This document shows positions 21,647-33,660 of a DNA stretch of 64,000 bases, in pieces. The DNA is from Gnetum montanum (Eukaryota > Streptophyta > Gnetopsida > Gnetales > Gnetaceae). The stretch covers positions 308,790 to 372,789 of the forward strand of contig MNCI01021551.1 in the NCBI GenBank assembly GCA_015680685.1. Direction: 5' to 3'. The first letter of the stretch is position 1. Each line of letters opens with the position of its first letter. The translations under genes and the position numbers were made by a program. The notes beneath the pieces were generated by a model. That model was not told where the DNA came from. It saw nothing but the letters and a program-made list of their open reading frames with translations, and made no database searches.

Positions 21647-23187
21647 TGAAACACCACAAAACTCTGAGCTTAGTACTTCTTCAATAAGAATCAAGCTAAG
21701 TCATGATGCTCTCCAACATGACTAAAGCTTGAGGGCCCCACAGACAGCTTCAAGCAGAGTCGAACTCAACAAGAAACAGTTCCCTGGGACCCGCAGACGA
21801 CCACGGCGACATATGGTATCAAACATGGCAACTTCAGAGCTCAAGATACTTAGTTCTCACTAAGTATGCAGTATGCAGCGTGTACACCCAGTGTATACGC
21901 CCAGCATACATTCCCAGCATATACACCCAGCATATACGCCCAGTGTATACGCCCACCATACACGCCCAACGTACACGCCTCACATATACCCTTGGCATGT
22001 ATGAATGACCCGTACGCTCAGCATGCAATCCCAAAGATGGCATGGAAACGGCACTTCAGAGAAAGATTTTGTACAAAGCATTGACTCACAGGAATAGAGC
22101 AATTATCAGGTGTCATCATGGGCTCCAAAAAGTCAAATTTTGGTCTCAACATCATGCACTTTGAAGTTCATAAGCTGAGCATGTACATCCTTCATGAACA
22201 ATGTGTACGCCCAATGTATACGCCTAGCATGTACAATGTGTACGCCCATTGTATATGCCCAACATGTACAATGTGTATGCCCAACATGTACACCCAGCAT
22301 ATACCAATCAATGCTCTCTAGAACCGTGTCAGATTAAGGCCAACCAAGCTAAGCATCCATAGGCAGCATTCTCATGACATCCGAATTCAAATCTGAAGGC
22401 CGAATGACTTCTTTTGTTTTGATCAAGTCTATATGCCGAGTTCACACACCTAACATGTATACGCTAGCATACAATAGTATACGCTGGTGTGCAGCACGTT
22501 GTACACTTGTAAAATTTCATTCTTTCGCACTTGGTCAATGCACCACATGTCACCTGACCCTAGAGTCTAGCACTCCACAGCCAATCATCCCCTCTCGGAT
22601 CCGAGTCTAACGCCTAAACTTGTATAAAAACCCTAATTTTTCACTAGATCGGGGTGGGAAATTTTGAGCAAACCAGAGAAACTGAGAAAATAGAATAAAA
22701 CAAAAACCTGTATGCTGGACCTCAACCTTGCACGCTGAGCATACAGCCTTCATGCTATGCCTGGAGTTTAAACCAGCACACCATCATCCCTCCACATCCA
22801 TTGGGGCTCATCGTCCGCCTTGTGTCAGATTCACAACTGCGTTAGACCGGTGCATTGTAACTTTCTATTTTGCAATAATATTGCCACATTTCATTTGCTA
22901 AGATATTTTATAGTTTTTTATTCATTATCGTATGCTTATCGTTTACATTCTTGTACGTTTACGCTCTGTTTTACATTGGTTACGCCGTTTACATATAACC
23001 CAGCGTATAGTATATCGGTGTACATTTGGGAAAATCCTTATCTGATCCGCGTGCGGACCATTCGAGGTACTCTGCCTTCGTTAATTCCAGCTTGCCCTCA
23101 AGTGAAGGTAGGATCTTCTATGCTTGTCTAGGGATCTCCAGGTTTCTGTTTCATTCTAGCCGGAGACCAATGATTTCGGACAGTACA
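21647..23187 (+). repeat. E2 right LTR (1541 bp)
   Basis: It starts TGAAACACCACAAAA and ends CAGTACA. TATAAAAA is at 22623-22630. It carries the same ACGCCCAGYGTGTAC-type U3 repeats as the left copy, with different unit numbers, which explains most of the 32-bp length difference. Confidence 0.87.
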
Positions 23188-24235
23188 AGCCTCACTTTCT
23201 AAAAAGGACGAAGTTACACAAACACAACCATTTCCTCCTAGCCCAAAAAAACATAGCCCTCGACCAGATGCTACTCTTCCCCAAGAAATTCATCTCTTAG
23301 GGCGAATGGAAGAGGAAAAGGCTGACAAGCAGCCAGATCATGGACGGGATCTCCTCGAAGCCTTTACACAATTCAAACAGGCTTTAAAACAAAAAAATAC
23401 AACATTGAGCTTTTATGACTTACTCATGACATCCCAAAAGCATTGCAAAGCCATGGTTCACATGCTAACGTCCATACCTATGGACGAAAGCCTACCAGCG
23501 GATGAAGAAGAAATTCATTCCATCATGGTTCCCCTCACCATTGAAAAACCTAGGCCTTCCCTGTTGATCTTTTGTGATGAATCCATTAAGGACAACCCAG
23601 AAAAGGGTCAAGTGACAACGGTGCCCATGTTCATCACCATCTGGGTTGGCCAACAGCAAATCCGGAGAGTACATGTAGACAACAGGGCGACCGCTAATGT
23701 CATCCCATATCCCATAGTGGATAAACTAGGCCTGATCGATCGGATTAGTCCTACAATGACATCATGTCTAAAGTCATTCAATGGGGCACGAGTGTAAGTC
23801 AAAGGGACAGTGCACATCAAAGTTGTGGCAAGGGACCAATTCCCCACAGATGCAACATTCATTGTCATCAAGGAGATGCCTGGCTTCAACTTGATCCTAG
23901 GGAGGCCTTGGTTAGCTCAATTGAGGGTAGTTTCATCACCTATCCATCAGGAGATCAATTTGCCCTACGCAGGAGGGGAAGTGGTCATCCACAGTGAAGA
24001 AATGACCCCTTGGGCTATCAATAACATAGAAATAGAACAGGGTTCAAAAATTGAAATTCCCGAAGACCAGTCCCCTATCCAAACACTTGAACAAGCCAAG
24101 ACAGTGGCTGATGATAGCTAAATTTGGGCCGAACTACCATTCCAAGAGGAAGAATGTGGCCTGAAGGAACAAGGTCATAAATCTCCCCGTCCTTACATGT
24201 CACCAAAGATAAAAGCAATTAGGAAACAACTATAG
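23188..24235 (+). pseudogene. pro: E1 gag end and aspartic protease, resumed after E2
   Basis: The frame continues E1 gag across the E2 insertion. The linker ends in HLLGRM, matching HEIKLLGPM of E2. The protease follows: its active site reads VHVDNRATANVIPYP, so the Gly of the D-x-G motif is Arg and the enzyme should be dead. A TAA at 23795-23797 splits the domain. After it come FNLILGRPWLAQL with ILG intact and the tail WAELPF shared with the other copies. The stop at 24233-24235 ends gag-pro. Confidence 0.8.
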
Positions 24236-24719
24236 AGTTAGCAGATAAACCACGTTGTCTAACTATCATGCAGTTTACATGCACTTTCCCACCAGCTATC
24301 CTATTTATGCTTTACAAATACTCATTACATTTATGCATATATTTATGCTTCCCACCAGCTACTCTCATTACGCTTATGCTTATCTTTACGCTTCCACCAG
24401 CTGTCTTCATTACTCTTACCCTCATCTAAAATTAGCAAAGGCCCAAGATGGCCTTAAACTAATGATTTCATTTAAGCTTTACACTTGAATTATTTAGCGG
24501 CTCACAATGGATTTAAACTAGTAACTCCATTTACACTGCACACTTAACTACCTATGGCTTATCATAGCGCCAAAACCTATGATTCCATTTACGGTTTACA
24601 CAAATGAAAACAACAAAAGAACATTAATCTCAAGACAAAATTTGCATTAAATACGTTAAAAGAAAATATTGTCTTTTTTTCCGTTCCATCACAATAAAAT
24701 CGTGGCTAATATAGCCATG
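24236..24719. other. E1 spacer after gag-pro
   Basis: No gene. Short repeats of a CTTACGCTTCCACCAGCT type (24290-24410) are followed by two or three diverged hairpin-TAAACT units (24440-24590), the counterpart of the arrays in E2, E3 and E4. Confidence 0.5.
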
Positions 24720-27700
24720 CTATGCATCTCCCTTGTCACCACAATCGCCCGTATCTCTCAGCTCCACCTCTACTTCAAGAAAATCATCCTCATAGGGGCC
24801 ACCCTTTTCATGAGGCATCTATTCATGAAGGAGGCCCTCTCTATGAGGTTCTTCTACATGGGGTTTCTTGCCATAGCATTGACCATCATCATTACGCTCT
24901 GCTTCATGTAGACCCTCTTCGTGAGGACCGTCACCTTCATTATGTTCATCCTGTTGAGGATCCTCCTCAGGTCATTCCTACGATTAGACATGACACGCAT
25001 ATTAACATCGCCATCAAAACCAGATATGAAAAAAACACAATAATACTACGACTTACCTATGATGGTCCTACATCGGTATCAAAAGGGATTTTTTCTAGGC
25101 CAACCCACAGACGTTACATAATTTCATACTCGGTAAGCTCAGATCAAACTCCATCTCCTAGATTAGCTCTGGCCTTGACCTTCCCCTTCTCCACAGGAGT
25201 CCATCCGGGTGGTTCAGGGAAGAAGGAAGGGATGGCAGTCTCCCCCCCAAGAAGAGTCATTTCCCTTTCTAGAAAGGCACTTACCATCACTTGCTCCTGA
25301 AACTTCTCAAATGCTCTGGAAGCACCAATGATGTCAAGGAATAGCCGAAGGGACTAACCCTCAACAACAAAATCCCTATAATATTGATAGTAGTTAGCAC
25401 TTTCCCGCTTATAGACATGTTTATGGTCTTTCTGCATCTGCCCCCATTCTTGGACACTCATGCTAAAGTCCTTCCAGTCTTGATTTTTCTGAGCTAGGAG
25501 ATCCATCTGCATTCGCTGCTCGATCAGTTCACGGATGGTCTGGACACTATTCCTAACGACCATTCAATAACGGGCATAGTCAACAATAGCCATCTGCCAG
25601 TCCTCGTTGTTCATTCCCTGGGCCTACGGGAATTCATTCCGTGATCTCAAATCCCCAACCTCGTTACTTAGATACACCTTCTCCTTCTCTGACCTCTGCA
25701 GTCTCTTCCAAAGGTCTTCATTCATGCTTTGGCATTCCCATAAGGAGCGATTCGAGCGTACAACACATTTACACATCTCGTCGTAAATGTTGCGTGGCAC
25801 GACGGTCGCTTCCGATGGAGGTTCGATGGTGTCTAAGTCAATAGGCTCTAACGGATCCCATCTAAGGTGAGCTCCTAATAACATAAAATGGCAATTAGGC
25901 ATAATTAGGTAGCGTAATGCCACAATGGAATAACCCCTACGTAATGATTATAATGTACCGACTTCATGATTGATTTTCTCTAAGCGACCGATCATATCGT
26001 TGACGACACCTTCCATAAAGGTGAATTTATCAAGAAATTCGCCCCAAGATCGGGTCACCATTGTTGATAAGTATACGTCCTGATCACCTATTACGTAGAA
26101 TAAATTACATATAAAGACATAACTGAGATGTTACAATGACTAGTAAAACCTACAGAAGCAGTTGCCTAAAGTCTAGTATGCTGTGAAATTTAAACTCACT
26201 GAGTGGCAAATCACTTACCTTTTCCTGCCCCAACCGAAAGGACTTTGACATCCTCCACTGCTACTTCCTTTTCATGCACAAGAACCTGCACGTCGCTTAC
26301 CTTATTGACTAGGGTCTCTTCTTCCAAGACTGGGGCCTCTTCTCCGTGCCGCAAAACTATAGCCTGTATTTCAGGGATCAACCTCTCCACAACCTTCTCC
26401 TTCGGTGTCACACAACATCGTCAATTAACACAGGATTTCAATCTTGCTCAATAAACATTACACAACGCAACAGAATCTATACGCAACATAACCATAACCA
26501 TTAACACATTTCTCTACTTACCAGCTAGAGGATTACTCCTTTGAAATCTAACCTGCATCTTCTTCCCCTCCCCACCTACTGGTTCGACAAGCTCCTCGGT
26601 CAAACAAGGCTTCTTCCGTTCCACCGATGAATCCACTATTTTAGCCCACCAAGGGCTTCCCCCTAGACACATCACTAGCATAAGAGGGGAGCACCCCACC
26701 CAAGATTTCTTGATCCTGCATTCAAGGTGCTGCCATATTTTTAGTCATTACTGAAAACAACTCCCCAATTCCTTCAGGAGGGTCTTGTGATTGGGTAGTG
26801 CCGAAAACATGGGAAATCCACGATTTGGAAATCTGGCTTTGGTATTGCTACACCCATACCCCATTCCTTTGGACTACCAGAAATTCAGCAAAATGCTGGA
26901 AGTAAGCTATGAAGAAGGCAAAATGCACATTGAAATGGGACTCAAGCTTGTTGCAAAGCTTGACGATTTCAGCGTGCAGGCCTTCAGCAAAATAGCTAGC
27001 CCAATTGTACTGAGTCCCCTCCTCCATAACCTCTCGCATAATCTAGGCCTATTCTATGGTGAGAACTCTCCCTTGGGAGAGTGTCTTGGGAAAGGCCCGG
27101 GCTCGAAAAAGGGGATAAATAGTATTGGCAACCTCCAGCTGAATCTTGTCAGTAGGGATTCCCTTAACCTCTTTCTTAACCCCTAGCCACTTCTCTATCT
27201 CAGGCTGGTGCTTGGAACTCCTCTTCAACTTTTCCTCTATAGGAAGGCCATCGGAGGGGATGCCAAAGAGATCGATGAATAGTTGAGCGTCAGTATTAAA
27301 ATTCACATGCACATTACGCACGCGTATGCAAAGACGCTCAGCTTCTTCACTGAAGGAGTTGACTAGGGTCAACATTTCACCCGCAGTGACATTGGGGGTT
27401 ATGGCCAAAAATAGGTCCATTAGTCCAGCCTCCCAAAGGTTATTGGTTAACACAACAAGGGCTGTGCTATGGCCAAGCTAGCGTTGTGTGTCCTTTATAT
27501 CACCGTAACAGAAGAAGAGACTGTTTGTCTCGTGACCAGAGGCCATAATTGTAATTTCCTGTGATTCCCTAATTGTCAACATAAAACAATAGCTAAGGCA
27601 ATATAACAAAAATAAGACAACTTTATACATCATTTCCAGCTAATAACATTGTATAATTAATCATCATAATAAAATTTACCGTGCCTGAATGGCAAAGAAA

Positions 27701-29129
27701 ATGGAGGGATTTTCTCTTGCACGTCAGCGATGGTGAGGGGAGGATCCAAAGTCCACTCCCTATCCAACCATCCGAGTCTTTTACACCTGGTAAAGAATTC
27801 AACATAGTGGGTAGGATACTCTGGGATTTTGAATGCCAGTTATCCCATGACATTGGCCCATACATTGTTGATGGAAGTAAATTCCCTTATGGCCCTTTCG
27901 GTCAAAGACAATGTATCGTTATCACCTAGGAGACCACTGTCATTGATGAAGAATCTATACTACAGAAGATAGGAAAACTCTTTACGCTCAACACAAATTC
28001 AAACAATAGTTAGCATATTGCAACATCGTGAAAAGAAACCAAAAAACTTACTCGCTTGCATAATACACAATGCCAAGTGGATTCTGGAAGTAGGTTGTAA
28101 GATGACAGGCCACGAACAGAGTGTTGTAGGCATGATAACAGTTAAACCTAGGAATCTCCTAGATTTAGCTCAAATGCCTCAAACCTTTGGCACTCTATTC
28201 GCAGTCTTGCACTCACACAGTTTCAACCACGTCGTCTGTTAGGAATGTCAAGATGCTCTGCATTGACCCAACCAGTAGCGTCTCTAGAATAGCAGTAGCT
28301 ACATCACTTGGTAGATGTGACCAGATGATTACACTAAAATTACAAAGCAAAAACTGCAAGAACTCCCATGCGTCCCTTTGGAACCATACCGCCTCCTCCT
28401 TTATACGAGCATGAGGAGGAGAAACATGGGCCACGGGACTATGTAAGCAGCATAGAATGCCCACAATGTCCAAAACAATTAAGATGGGCTTTAGCATAAT
28501 ACTGTACAATAAAAAATGCATTACTATTAGACAAACCATTTAGACTTAAAGGTTCATCATGTGACATTAGGGTTCTCTTGATTCCCATAAAATTACAGAT
28601 TATACTGGAGACGCATGGCCAAAATCACCCAAACCCTTGCAATAGCTCAAGGTCTATCCCTGACAACAGCAATGAAAGCAACACTACGTATTACTCCAGC
28701 ATAACATATAACTATTATGGGTGAGAAAAGAAAAAAAATAGAACCCTAATTACACTATGCATGGGTACAATACATAGACTTTTTCGATTATACATTACAT
28801 CTGCACAGTATTACTCAACATTACCCAAACTCTCGTGACAACACAAAGTCCATCTCCACCAATGAGGATAAGGGTAATATAACAAACTACAATAGCTTAG
28901 TCTACGTAAATAGATATTAACGCCCGATGCAACATACACATTCAAAATAGATACGACCATGATGCTGCAACAAAGATAATAATTGTGCAAAAGGATGAAA
29001 GGTGACTTACCGGTTAAGTGGAGTAACCTCTTGAGTCTCGACTCTGGCCTACGAAGCTCGCTACAAACTCTCCTACACTTCATCAATCTTTGCCAATTTG
29101 GCATTCTTTCCTCTAATCTTTGGTGTCAT
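24720..29129 (-). pseudogene. E1 antisense eight-exon gene, diverged copy
   Basis: Minus-strand exons: 29129-29011, 28501-28052 (450 bp, as in E2 and E3), 27954-27680, about 27590-26522, about 26420-26219, 26087-25959, 25874-25057, 24977-24720. The protein has diverged strongly from E2 and E3 but keeps the order. Exon 2 has LIVLDIVGIL, VIIWSHLPS and NTLFVACHLTTYFQNPLG. Exon 4 has FIDLFGIPSDGLP and YPLFRARAFPKTLSQ. Exon 7 is coiled-coil-like (LRWDPLEPIDLDTIEPP at its start). Exon 8 is longer, rich in Glu and His. Several stops. The acceptor of exon 4 could not be fixed in frame. Confidence 0.7.
28052..28501 (-). other. Exon 2 of the E1 antisense gene: NIF-like HAD domain
   Basis: This copy keeps the first Asp of the HAD motif I (LIVLDIVGIL), while the second is Val as in E2 and E3. 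The IWSH segment and the FQNP turn are present. The motif IV Asp pair reads AC. The part between IWSH and NTLF has three stops. Confidence 0.55.
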
Positions 29130-29247
29130 AGTTGCAATTGAAAAAATCTTTGCAAAATCGTCTATTTACGCCTTGCTTCCGCTTTCTTTCCGCTATAGCT
29201 AGATTCAAATTCGCGATATCTATGGCTTGTTTTGAGCATGAACCACT

Positions 29248-29255
29248 AGTTTATA
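29248..29255 (-). promoter_or_regulatory. Candidate TATA box of the E1 antisense gene
   Basis: On the minus strand TATAAACT lies about 120 bp upstream of ATG 29129. The GGC run seen in E2 and E3 is not obvious here, so the support is weaker. Confidence 0.35.
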
Positions 29256-29259
29256 AAAG

Positions 29260-29731
29260 AAATGTTTGAAACTAACTGATTTTATGCCTGATCAATGTGG
29301 AACTTTCCCGAAACGCCAGTGTCAGCATGACATGAAACATGAAGATTGGAGTATTAATTTCATAGATATCATATGAATTGCTGTCCAAAATGACCCTAAA
29401 CTAATGCATAGCTTCTCACCTCATAATCCGGCCGCATTAACTACGGTCTGTACAAAAATTTAAATTCAATTATTCTGGCATGCTAGACACGCCACGTTAC
29501 ATCTTTCATCTTACTTTACAAAATTTACACTCTAGCATCTAGGAAGCCTAGCTCGCCATTTTCTCACAAACTGTGCATATTTGTAATGGTCCACTAAGAC
29601 CTTAAACTGGAAGCTTCCCTAATATGCAACTCTAATGTAAAGAAAAATAAACTCTTATTGTTTCAATAGATCGGCAGAAAAAAATAATGTAACAACTTCC
29701 ATTTTCGGTGATTTTGTAGGGCAATTCGCAA
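29260..29731 (+). other. E1 spacer before pol, with hairpin units and candidate 3' splice site
   Basis: Two hairpin-TAAACT units are visible (about 29388 and 29586: GTCCACTAAGACCTTAAACT). A pyrimidine-rich stretch ends TGATTTTGTAG at 29719, twelve bases before ATG 29732 of pol. That fits the acceptor of an Ogre-type intron between protease and RT. Confidence 0.5.
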
Positions 29732-32700
29732 ATGGATGCAGCTTTATTCACACCCCTAGCCTTAACAAGCCCATATGGGGAGACCATTAGACAACTCAAT
29801 CACACGCTAATAGGAATAGACCCTTCCCTTTGTGATGCAACCATAGCAACATCGAAAATATCCCCAGACTGACCAGGACATTTGGCCCGAACTCTAGACC
29901 TGGAAGCTGGTGATGTGATTGAGGACCCTCTCAACAAGGTCCCTATGGTTATGCACAAAGGTGAAAGTAAAACTCTTAAGGTTAGTTCCCTCCTGGACCA
30001 ACAGACGCAAAGTGGCATAATGTAAGTGCTCCAAAATAATGCTACTGTATTTGCATGGTCGTACGAAGACATGCTAGGATTAGACCCAAGATTAATACAG
30101 CATAACATAGTTTTAGACCAGCGCATCAAAGCAATTAGACAGAAGACATGAAATATTAAGCTAGAAATTGCGCAAGTGGTGCGTAATAAAATCACTAAGC
30201 TATATCAGGCTGGTTTTATTTGCACGGTCGATTACTCGGACTGGGTATCGAACATCGTAGTTGTCTCTAAGAAAACTGGAGGAATACACATCTGCATAGA
30301 CTTCCGGGATCTGAACAAGGCCACGATTAAGGAAAATTTCTTATTACCTAGTATCGACCAACTAATCGATACAACAGCTGTTCATGCGCTTCTATCCTTT
30401 ATGAATGGTTTTTCAGGTTATAATCAAATTCATATTAACCTAGAGCATCANATTTTTCAGGTTATAATCAAATTCATATTAACCTAGAGCATCAATTGAC
30501 CATGACATTCATGATGCCCTAGGGGACTTTCTGTTACACTATTATGCCTTTCAGGCTAAAAAATGTTGGAGCAACATATCAATGAGTTATGACATACATC
30601 ATTAGTGATTACCTCTTAGGGAGATTGAACGACTACGTAGATGACATAGCTTTCAAGTCTATAAAGTCAAAAGATCATTCAGAAGATCTAGAGTTAGTCC
30701 TTAAACGAGGTCTCAAGCATGACCTATGGCTCAACCTAAAGAAATGCATATTCAGAGTCAAAATTGGATGCATGTTGGGGTTTGTGGTATCAGAGACTAG
30801 CATTCGAGTCGACCCCGACAAGGTTAAAGCCATCGTTAATTTAATGCCACCTACAAACCTCAAGGAACTACGTGGGTTGTAGGGCAGACTACAATTTATC
30901 AGGCGGTTCATTTCGAAGTTAACAGATAAATTACATCCTTTGCAACATCTCCTTAAGAAGGGTGTTAATTTTAAATGGACCGATGACTACCAGCGTGCAT
31001 TTGACAACTTGAAGAAGGAACTACAACACTTACAAACGATTTTCTCACCACAAAGGAATCAGCCTTTTTATATTTATCTGGCAAGCTCAAACGTGTCTAT
31101 AGCTACGTTACTTTGCCAAAAAAGGAACGACGAGTTAGAAGCCCCTATCTATTATCTAAGTCATTCTCTATTTGCATACGAAATGAGGTATAATGAAGTG
31201 GAGTGTAACTATTTGGCATTGGTTTTCACACTCAAGAAATGTAGATACTATCTTTTCCGTAGCCAGGTCAACATAATTTGCAAAAACAATGTTCTACAAG
31301 CTATCTCAAACAACTTGTATGAGAGTAGTAGGATAGCTCATTGGAAAGCTATCACAACCGAATTCAACTTACATTATGTTGGCCAATCGTCCACTAAAGG
31401 TCAAGCTATAGCTAACCATCTTGCAACATTACCCATTAACGATCAAGCTATGATAGAGCTAGAATTTCCAGATGAGCATGTACATAGTTTAAGCCCTGTA
31501 CCAATAGGCCCAAAGCCACATTATATTTTGATGGGGCTTCAACTACCAAAGGTGGCACTGCTGCAACCGTCATTACGCTCTCCCTCGAAGATGTTCATCC
31601 ATTGGCCTATTGCCTGGCGTTTCCCTATACGAACAATGTGGTAGAGTACGAGGGGCTTATCAGGGGACTGTTAATAGCCAGAGAACTCAACATTCCACAC
31701 CTGGTAATCCGAGGTGATTTGATGCTCGTCATCAATAAAATCATAGGGATCTACACCTACAAACCTATGCATCTACATCCCTACTAAAATATGGCTAAAG
31801 ATCTTCTGAAACAATTCACAAGATTGATGTCCAACACGTGCCACGTATCAAAAACGCTATAGCCAATGCACCAGCCACACTGGCATTAAACATGCCACCA
31901 CATTTGTTTGCCACTTGGCCTGCTTTAATGATGGAATGTATAGACCCTGTCATCCAAGCAATACAAATCTCTTCATTAAACATGGGAGGAACGCAAAAAT
32001 GGTACGACAACATTAAGACTTACCTTTTGCATGGCGAATCACCGCACGAGCTAACATATGCACAAAAAGATGCAGTGTGCAAGCGTGCTAGGCAATACAT
32101 CATCATCGAAGATAGTACTCTCTATAGATGCTCTTTCGATGGGGTATTTCTAACCTGCGTTAATAATGACCAAGCACAACGAATAGTTAGTGAATTCCAC
32201 AAGGGGCTGTGTGGAGGACACGTAGCCTTGCGAGCCATGGCCGCTAAAATCATATGCCTAGGGTACTATTGGTCGTACATGCAAAAGGACTTCCTTACCA
32301 AGGTCAAGATATGTGAGACGTGCCAGCGTTACGCAAACTTGTCACCAACCGAGTCACACACTACATAGATTACTTGGCCATTCCAACGATGGGGACTAGA
32401 TATCATAGGTCCCATCACGCCTAAATCTTCCATAGGACATAGCTTCATTATCACTGCCATTGAGTATTTCATGAAGTGGGTTGAGTCTATCCCCTTATGG
32501 AAGAATACATCTCAACAGGTTTACCATTTCATCTTAGACAATATAGTAACCAGATTTCAGCTTCCTATGACTATTGTGACTGACAATGGGCCACAATTTA
32601 GTAGTACAGAAACCAAATCTTTTTGCGATAACCTTGGAATCAAGCAATCTTTTTCTTCACCCTATTACCCGTAAGAAAATGGTCAAGAAGAAGCAATAAA

Positions 32701-33231
32701 CAAGGTAATTATCAATCTACTCAAGAAGATGCTCAACAACAAATGAAATGATGACATAAAAAAATCCTCTACGTGCTATGGACATATTGTACGACATGCA
32801 GGACAACTACAGACAGGATGCCCTATAGCATAGTCTATGGATCCAAAGCAGTGTTGCCCTTGGAATTATAGGTTCCCTCATTGTGGATGGTCCTCTCCAT
32901 AGTTATAAATGAGACTCAACACAATGAGTCTAGGATCATGAATTTAGACTCAGTGGAGGAGAAGCACATCTAGATGCTCGACACCATCGAAAGGTATCAA
33001 AAAAGGCAGAGATAGAAGCATCATCACAACTTGCATCAACGATCAATCAAGAAAGGAGACTTGGTTTTCAAAGCTATTCGTGAACCAGCAGGAAATTTCT
33101 CTACAAGTTGGGAAGGCCCTTTCTTAGTTATCAACACATATGGCAATGGAGCATTCAAGCTAGCAGACATCAATGGCAATGAACACCTGAATCCAGTGAA
33201 TCATCTGTATCTGAAGCGGTACTACATCTAA
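29732..33231 (+). pseudogene. pol: E1 pol (RT, RNase H, archaeal RNase H, integrase)
   Basis: It starts MDAALFTPLAL, unlike the E2 and E3 start. RT at about 30170-30890 has CIDFRDLN and YVDD. A duplicated 42-bp stretch at the N (30451) shifts the frame. RNase H (YIYLASSNVSIATLLCQK) follows at about 31060. The archaeal RNase H begins with a frameshift (31520-31540) but keeps FDGAS, NNVVEYEG and VIRGD. Integrase (31838-33231) has H, H and CETC of the zinc region, GLDIIG, TDNGPQF and ENGQEEA, so all three catalytic acids are present. Stops and frameshifts elsewhere, for instance after 32674, inactivate it. Confidence 0.85.
30451..30451. other. Single N with a repeated 42-bp overlap
   Basis: The 42 bases before the N (TTTTTCAGGTTATAATC onward) are repeated after it inside the RT motif GFSGYNQI. 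That is typical of two contig ends joined without trimming. Confidence 0.8.
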
Positions 33232-33660
33232 ACGTCAACTCGTCTCAAACGCAAGGTAACAAATGTCCGCTATAATGTAAAACTAGAAAATTTGTACACA
33301 TCTGCTATGACGTAAAACTGGCACAGTTGTACACATCCGCTATGACGTAAAACTAGCATTTCTTGTACACGTCCGCCAAGACGCTAAACTGGCAAAGTTT
33401 CCAATCATCCGCCATGACGTGAAACTGGCAAGGTAAGCATATGTTTGCTGGGATGCTAAACTAGCACAGACTTGTCCCTGGGTCATGACATAAAACTGAC
33501 ATCGACAGCATGGTCTGCTAGGACAATAAACTAGCTCTTCCACCATCCACTATGATGTAAAACTAGTAGGTTTCAGTCTGCCCAGATGTTAAACTAGGAC
33601 CATGGTCTGCTGAGTCTTAAAACTAGCAACAATAGTCAACCAGGACTCAAAAATGGAATC
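33232..33660 (+). repeat. Hairpin-TAAACT array after E1 integrase (about 13 units)
   Basis: Units such as GTCCGCCAAGACGCTAAACT, GTCCGCTATGACGTAAAACT and GTCTGCTAGGACAATAAACT repeat every 30 to 35 bp. GTC and GAC can pair over five or six bases, then TAAACTRG follows. Several changes in the stem keep pairing. Confidence 0.78.

Larger units (their letters stand above)
4055..23187 (+). mobile_element. E2, Tat/Ogre-like element nested in E1 gag
   Basis: A 19.1-kb element: LTR 4055-5563, primer site 5569, hairpin leader, gag-pro 6381-10375, antisense gene 15867-10958, pol 16672-20098, long 3' region, polypurine tract 21633, LTR 21647-23187. The flanking pentamers are GGCCC (4050-4054) and AGCCT (23188-23192), both one transition from GGCCT. 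Removing E2 joins the E1 gag frame without a shift. Its LTRs differ at about 10% of the first 200 bp compared, so it is also old, and younger than E1 only by its nested position. Confidence 0.87.

Noticed and set aside
24722-25300. Plus-strand frame of 192 codons in E1
   Set aside because: It is the complement of exons 7 and 8 of the antisense gene, and the equivalent frame is absent in E2 and E3.
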